24,165 bases of DNA from a virus. Location: the IMG/VR virus record IMGVR_UViG_3300010367_000089, positions 1-24,165 of that record. One strand, 5' to 3'. The notes under the pieces were generated by a model. The model was given only the letters and a program-made list of their open reading frames with translations, was not told where the DNA came from and did no database searches. Shown piece by piece: positions 20,383-24,165 of the stretch. Position numbers and translations under genes: made by a program. How positions within the stretch are numbered: the first letter of the stretch is position 1; each line of letters starts with the position of its first letter.

Positions 20383-20597
20383 GCGCGCAAGACGAACTGG
20401 TCGCCCTGGCGGCCAGGCATGGCGTGCCCGGCCTGCTCTTGCGAGCCGGACTGGATGCCGTGCTCGCGGAGCACGCCCACGAACTGGCGGAGAAGATCCG
20501 CAACTCCGCCATCGAGGAGTCCGGCTCAGGCGTCCACTGTTGTGGACGCCTGGTCGGCATGGCCGCCGACCTGATCGATCCCGAGGTCGCGGAGTGA
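20379..20597 (+). CDS. Hypothetical protein, 72 aa
   Basis: ATG 20379 overlaps the previous stop (ATGA). It begins MSAQDELVALAARHGVPGLL, mostly helical, with a CC pair near residue 54 (GVHCCGRLVGMAADLIDPEV). No family recognised. Part of the chain of coupled genes from 19279 to 20764. Confidence 0.72.
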   Translation: MSAQDELVALAARHGVPGLLLRAGLDAVLAEHAHELAEKIRNSAIEESGSGVHCCGRLVGMAADLIDPEVAE

Positions 20598-20764
20598 CCG
20601 CCCAGCCCACCCCGGACGAGGCCCGGGAGTGGCTGAAGGAGTCCGGCGTCACGCCGGACCTCTCGGTCACCTGGAGGGTGACCGACGCCCCCGGCTCCGC
20701 CGAGAGGCACCTGAAACTCCTGAATCTCCTGTTCGGCTCCGCCGACGGTCCCCGGGCGGCATAA
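20594..20764 (+). CDS. Hypothetical protein, 56 aa
   Basis: Starts with GTG 20594 overlapping the previous stop (GTGA). It begins MTAQPTPDEAREWLKESGVT and ends LLNLLFGSADGPRAA. Mixed helix-strand, no Cys. Last gene of its operon; a 67-base gap with a hairpin separates it from the integrase. Confidence 0.68.
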   Translation: MTAQPTPDEAREWLKESGVTPDLSVTWRVTDAPGSAERHLKLLNLLFGSADGPRAA

Positions 20765-20778
20765 TCCGCCGCATGGGT

Positions 20779-20809
20779 GACCCCGGCGGCGTGCGACCGC
20801 CCCGGGGTC
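20779..20809 (+). promoter_or_regulatory. Hairpin in the integrase leader
   Basis: GACCCC/GGGGTC enclose GGCGG/CCGCC with a two-base bulge on the 3' side and a seven-base loop. It sits 22 bases before the integrase ATG, ahead of GGAAGGGA. There is no U-run, so it is more likely a leader or mRNA-stability element than a terminator. Confidence 0.5.
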
Positions 20810-20831
20810 TGGCCAGTCGGAAGGGACTGAC

Positions 20832-22541
20832 ATGAGCAAGGCTCTCACGGCCGCACTGGACGCGATCGACCGCTACCAGCGCCCGCGCCTGCGGGCCGTG
20901 CTGTACCTGCGGGTCAGCACGGACGAGCAGGTGGACGGATACGGCCTCCCCTCCGGGGAGAAAATCTGCCGGGCGTACTGCGAACGCAGTGACTGGGACA
21001 TCGTCCAGGTCTACAAGGACCCCGGAATCAGCGGCAAGCACATGGCGGCCGACAGGCCGGACCTCAAGCGCCTCATGCGGGACGCCCCGCAGGGCGGCTT
21101 CGACGTGGTCGTGGTGCCCGAGGCCCGCGTCATCGGACGCACGGACCGGGCGTACTACTCCTGGGTCTGGGAGCTGGAAGACCAGGGCATCTACGTGGCC
21201 GACGCCAAGACCGGCATGGACAACACCACTGAATTGGGCAAGGAAGCCATGCGCGAGGAGGCGCACTACGCCTTCAAGGAGTACACGCGCATCCGCACCC
21301 GCACGCAGAACGGCGTGCAGGAGAAGGCCCTGGAGGGCGGCTATGCCGGCGGGAAGCCGAAGTACGGCTACCGCGTGGAGAACCTGGGCAAGAAGGGCCT
21401 GTCGCGCCTCGTCCCGGACGAGTGCGACGGCAAGGAGGCGTGCGCCTACAAGGACGGCGAATGCCTCACCAAGCACGAGGCGGACACCCTGCGCATCGCG
21501 CGGGAACTCGTGCTGAAGCACGAGGGGGCCTGGCACGATGCGGCCCTGGCGCTGAACGCGCAGGGGCGCACAACCCGTACCGGCAAATCCTGGACGGGCG
21601 GAGACCTCCGCATCGTCTTGATGCGTGAGGACCTGCACAAGGCGCAGGTCCGCTTCCGCGAAGTCCGCGGAAGCAAGGAGAGCGGACGCGAGAGCGTCAT
21701 CATCAAGCTGAAGCCCATCTTCACCCAGGAGCAGGTGGAGGAGCTGAAGGCCGCGGTGCGGCCCCGGCGGCGCATCACCAAGCGCCGCGACGGCTTCATC
21801 CTGTCCGGGCGCATCGACTCCCTGTGCGGCTCGTACTACGTCGGCCGCGGCCGGCACTACATGTGCCGCATGCGCACGCACAAGAACACCTGCGCCTGCC
21901 CCGCCATCCTGGCGGACCCGGCAGACGCCTGGGCCTGGGGCCAGATCCGGGAACTGCTCGGGGACGCCGAGCGCCTGGAGGCGCTGGCCCGGGAATGGGT
22001 GGGGCTGAGCGCGGGCAACCGCGCCAACTACCTGGACCGCATCGCGGACCTCGATCAGAAGATCGAGGAACTGGGCGAGACCATCGATCTGACCATGGCC
22101 ACCGCCGCCGCTTCGGCGGCGCGGCGCAAGCTTCCCCGGGAAGAGGCCGAGAAGGCCGTTGAGAGGGCCGTACGGCCCCTGGAGAAGGAGTTGGCCGGCC
22201 TGGAGGCCCAAAGGGCCGAGGTGACCGCCTGGCAGGCGGAGACGGAGACCGCCGCCCGCAGGGCGGAAGACCTCCAGGAACTGGCCGCCGCAGCGCGGCA
22301 CCAGCTCGACGGGTTCACCCCGCGCCAGCGGGCCGACCTGCTGGAGGCCCTGAACATCCGGATCACGGTGACCGGCCAGCGCCGGGAACCGTCCACCCGG
22401 AGCCGCGTGGTCATGCCGCCCATGGAGATGACCGGCGACATCCGGCCGGGCATCCTGGGAACTAACGACACAGGGTCTGTTTACTCTTGGGTAAACACCA
22501 CCCCTGTCATCGTTCGGTTCTCGATGGCGGTAGCCGCCTGA
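20832..22541 (+). CDS. int: Large serine integrase (site-specific recombinase), 569 aa
   Basis: Catalyses attP x attB integration by cleaving both DNAs through a serine. The resolvase domain starts at about residue 20 with AVLYLRVSTDEQ, catalytic Ser29 and Arg27; VVVPEARVIGRTDRAYYSW near residues 92-110 carries the conserved Arg motif. The recombinase domain follows (GGYAGGKPKYGYRVE, then the helix-rich region to about 300). The zinc ribbon is at about 330-355 (LCGSYYVGRGRHYMCRMRTH, then CACPAI); its first knuckle has a single Cys where CxxC is usual. A coiled coil follows at about 395-480. Length is normal for the family. ATG 20832 has GGAAGGGA upstream. The last 25 codons contain an att-like dyad, so integration would change the C-terminus. 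Confidence 0.95.
   Translation: MSKALTAALDAIDRYQRPRLRAVLYLRVSTDEQVDGYGLPSGEKICRAYCERSDWDIVQVYKDPGISGKHMAADRPDLKRLMRDAPQGGFDVVVVPEARVIGRTDRAYYSWVWELEDQGIYVADAKTGMDNTTELGKEAMREEAHYAFKEYTRIRTRTQNGVQEKALEGGYAGGKPKYGYRVENLGKKGLSRLVPDECDGKEACAYKDGECLTKHEADTLRIARELVLKHEGAWHDAALALNAQGRTTRTGKSWTGGDLRIVLMREDLHKAQVRFREVRGSKESGRESVIIKLKPIFTQEQVEELKAAVRPRRRITKRRDGFILSGRIDSLCGSYYVGRGRHYMCRMRTHKNTCACPAILADPADAWAWGQIRELLGDAERLEALAREWVGLSAGNRANYLDRIADLDQKIEELGETIDLTMATAAASAARRKLPREEAEKAVERAVRPLEKELAGLEAQRAEVTAWQAETETAARRAEDLQELAAAARHQLDGFTPRQRADLLEALNIRITVTGQRREPSTRSRVVMPPMEMTGDIRPGILGTNDTGSVYSWVNTTPVIVRFSMAVAA
22467..22508. other. Candidate attP core at the integrase 3' end
   Basis: TGTTTAC at 22478-22484 and GTAAACA at 22491-22497 form a perfect dyad around TCTTGG, with outer arms ACAGGG (22470-22475) and CCCTGT (22502-22507) offset by two bases. 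The overall size, imperfect symmetry and a central TT (22487-22488) are those of attP sites of large serine integrases. The stretch is AT-richer than its surroundings. Frame is preserved within the int gene. No second copy is visible in the window, as expected for attP. Confidence 0.5.
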
Positions 22542-22557
22542 CCTGCAAGAACACCAA

Positions 22558-22584
22558 GGCCCACCCCATCCGGGTGGGCCTTTT
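22558..22584 (+). terminator. Rho-independent terminator after the integrase
   Basis: GGCCCACCC/GGGTGGGCC, 9 bp, loop CATCC, followed by TTTT. It closes the integrase transcript and lies 19 bases ahead of the next gene. Confidence 0.9.
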
Positions 22585-22603
22585 GCATGCCCGAAGGAGG
22601 GAC

Positions 22604-22843
22604 ATGGACGCATCGAACTTCGTTCGGGACATCTACCGGCCCCGGATCGAAGCTCACTTCAAGGACCACCCCCTGCACGACGTGATCATGCAGGCGTACG
22701 ACCGGGGCGACGCCTCGCCGGAGCAGTGGGACCTCTGGTTCTCCGAGACGGAGTCCATCGGCTGGGAGCGCCTGATGGCACTCGGAGACAAGTTCGCCAA
22801 GGGCGAGATCACCCTGACCTTCCGGAAGGCGGAAGACTCATGA
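22604..22843 (+). CDS. Hypothetical protein, 79 aa
   Basis: ATG 22604 has a near-perfect ribosome site (GAAGGAGG). The protein begins MDASNFVRDIYRPRIEAHFK, is helical and charged, and ends EITLTFRKAEDS. It heads a coupled run that continues through the WhiB-like gene. No family recognised. Confidence 0.82.
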   Translation: MDASNFVRDIYRPRIEAHFKDHPLHDVIMQAYDRGDASPEQWDLWFSETESIGWERLMALGDKFAKGEITLTFRKAEDS

Positions 22844-23088
22844 GCACGGAGGAGCCCGCCTGGAGGGCGGAGCTGGAGGACGATCTCCGCGAAGCGGATC
22901 TCGATGACGAAGATCTCTGGCCGGTGATTGCGAAGCACATCAAGGCCGCCGAGGAGCGCGGGCGCCGGGAGGCGCTGCGGGAGGCGGCGGAGAAGATCCG
23001 GGGTTACGTGGAAAATCGCGGAGACGTGGACATGATGCGCCTCTTCTGGAGAGGCGCCGCCAACTACATCGACCCGGACACGCCGTGA
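22840..23088 (+). CDS. Hypothetical protein, 82 aa, acidic helical
   Basis: ATG 22840 overlaps the previous stop (ATGA). It begins MSTEEPAWRAELEDDLREAD and has a long charged helix (KHIKAAEERGRREALREAAE) suitable for a coiled coil or dimer. It ends NYIDPDTP, overlapping the WhiB-like start as GTGA. Unknown function. Confidence 0.78.
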   Translation: MSTEEPAWRAELEDDLREADLDDEDLWPVIAKHIKAAEERGRREALREAAEKIRGYVENRGDVDMMRLFWRGAANYIDPDTP

Positions 23089-23840
23089 GCCCGCCGAAGG
23101 ACGGGCGCCTGTGCGCCCGCCTGACGCGCGAGGAGTTGGACGCGACCTACTTCTACCCGGGTCCGCAGAACGTGGGGCAGAAGCCCGGTCGCCGCGTTCA
23201 GCGGCGCTGGGACGCCGCGAAGGAGATGTGCCTGAACTGCCCGATCTTCATCAGCTGCCGTGAGGGCAGCTGGGGTGAGGACTACGGCGTGTGGGGCGGG
23301 TCGGACCAGTACGAGCGGTACCTGTACCGCCGCCGCAAGGCGGCGGCCCTGGCGCGCCTGAGCGCGGGCGAGCGTGCGGCTCTGGCCGCACGGTTTGCTG
23401 CACGCTATGCCGGCGGGGCCGGCGAGAGCGCGGCGTCCATCGCACGCCGCGAGGGCTATTCCTCGCTGATGGTGCGGCAGCTCCTGCGGGAGCACCGCGA
23501 GGCGGTGGAGGCCCGCAGGCAGGAGCTGCGGACGCAGTCCCTGGCGGCCCGTGGGGCCGTCGGCATACCGGGCCCGCCGAGCACGGGGCGGCGGTGGCCG
23601 GAGGGCGCGCCGGATGGCGACGCCTGGGTCAACCGCGAGGGGAGCATCCACTCTGCCCGCTACGTGGGGCAGTCCATGAACGGCCGCTGGCTGCGGATGA
23701 CGGTGCAGATCGGGCACATGAACCCGATCCTGCGCTGGTTCCGGGCCGAGAACGTGGACCTCCGAGCGGAGGTCACGCCTGTGATCATCAAGAAGGGGGT
23801 GGGCCGTGCGGCCCAATCCACAGATAACCGGGCAGCGTGA
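23085..23840 (+). CDS. WhiB-like protein with a long C-terminal extension, 251 aa
   Basis: Wbl proteins hold a [4Fe-4S] cluster and bind the primary sigma factor to redirect transcription; phages are known to carry them. Four cysteines are in place: Cys10, Cys49, Cys52 and Cys58, the last three in the exact C-x2-C-x5-C order (MCLNCPIFISC), followed by the GVWGG turn at 68-72. After a basic stretch (YLYRRRKAAALARL) comes a helix-turn-helix-like region at about 107-135 (GESAASIARREGYSSLMVRQ) and a further 100 residues of unknown fold (DGDAWVNREGSIHSARYVGQ onward). Host Wbl proteins are usually about half this size. The GTG at 23085 overlaps the previous stop (GTGA). Its gene overlaps the nuclease gene by 35 bases. 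Confidence 0.88.
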   Translation: MSPPKDGRLCARLTREELDATYFYPGPQNVGQKPGRRVQRRWDAAKEMCLNCPIFISCREGSWGEDYGVWGGSDQYERYLYRRRKAAALARLSAGERAALAARFAARYAGGAGESAASIARREGYSSLMVRQLLREHREAVEARRQELRTQSLAARGAVGIPGPPSTGRRWPEGAPDGDAWVNREGSIHSARYVGQSMNGRWLRMTVQIGHMNPILRWFRAENVDLRAEVTPVIIKKGVGRAAQSTDNRAA

Positions 23841-24165
23841 CGGGCCGGCGCACCTGTCGCACAGCGCCAGGGAAACCTTGGAGAGGTGCGCGAAGTCCTG
23901 GTTCTTGAAGTACCGCACTCCGGCGCCACGGCGTCCGGCGCTCTGGTCCGTGGGCGGCTCCGCCGTCCACGCCGTAACGGAAGCCTGGGACAGGGGGACT
24001 CTCGCCGAAGGCGAGGTCCGGGAGTGCTGGGAGTACAACTTCAACGGCTTCCTGGGCAAGGCCCGTCAGGCGGAGCCTGACGAATGGAAGTGGGGCCGCT
24101 CTCCGAGCGAGCCCATCGACGTCTGGCGAAGCCAGGGCCTGACGTTCGTCCAGAGCTACATCGAC
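23806..24165 (+). CDS. Partial RecB/Cas4-like PD-(D/E)XK nuclease (N-terminus)
   Basis: A 120-codon open frame to the window end, starting with GTG 23806. The family's early marks are visible: HLSHSARETLERCAKSWFLK at residues 16-35, matching the S-x-n-C-x-x-x-(F/Y)-x-L-K-Y entry of RecB-type and Cas4-type nucleases, then GGSAVHAVTEAWDRG at 50-64, with the His of the GxxxH motif. The catalytic Asp and E-x-K lie beyond the window. Such exonucleases in actinophages take part in recombination or replication. Frame and motif fit are strong; the exact start is less sure because the ribosome site is only GGGGGTG. Confidence 0.78.
   Translation, partial: MRPNPQITGQRDGPAHLSHSARETLERCAKSWFLKYRTPAPRRPALWSVGGSAVHAVTEAWDRGTLAEGEVRECWEYNFNGFLGKARQAEPDEWKWGRSPSEPIDVWRSQGLTFVQSYID

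Overview
The window looks like the central part of a temperate tailed-phage genome (Caudoviricetes) from a high-GC actinobacterium, most likely Streptomyces. The phage call rests on a large terminase, a portal protein and a GH25 endolysin. The host call rests on very high GC, GTG/ATG starts with GTGA/ATGA overlaps, a WhiB-like protein, a DUF5753/DUF397 pair and a large serine integrase. Nothing resembling a host chromosome is seen, so I read it as a phage or prophage interior, not a junction.

Left arm, 1-10975, minus strand: one tightly packed late operon read right to left. Its order is terminase large subunit with a TerS-like HTH at its N-terminus, GH25 endolysin, portal, three small proteins, a 156-aa Pro/Gly-rich protein, a 60-aa protein, a giant 1664-aa probable virion protein, and the start of another gene leaving the window. 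Capsid, tail and holin genes are not seen.

Centre, about 10976-12766: a divergent, essentially gene-free region of about 1.8 kb. Next to the terminase is a relatively AT-rich block of three abutting dyads and a plausible plus-strand promoter. It is followed by roughly 1.6 kb of back-to-back perfect hairpins, one 14-bp long-range helix and GNRA/UUCG tetraloops in plus-strand orientation. I read this as one or two large structured non-coding RNAs and it is the most interesting part of the window. I cannot assign it to a known RNA family from memory.

Right arm, 12767-24165, plus strand: many small accessory or early genes in short translationally coupled operons. Genes that begin an operon between 12767 and 17298 share a leader word GGAGAGG before the start codon. 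Three of those leaders carry the same ordered set of hairpins with different sequences but conserved structure, reminiscent of the SAS/ESAS elements of cluster K mycobacteriophages. In this arm lie a DUF5753-DUF397 pair without the usual HTH, closed by a strong terminator; a tRNA-like gene with a short anticodon arm; a ParB-like protein; small HTH proteins; a two-helix membrane protein; a large serine integrase whose 3' end contains an attP-like dyad; a WhiB-like protein fused to a C-terminal HTH-like region; and the start of a RecB/Cas4-like nuclease starting at a GTG.

Functionally, the left arm makes and packages virions and lyses the host. The right arm holds integration and lysogeny functions and regulators that probably act on host transcription, with the structured region as the control and RNA hub between them. 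All assignments are from reading the sequence; no database search was run.
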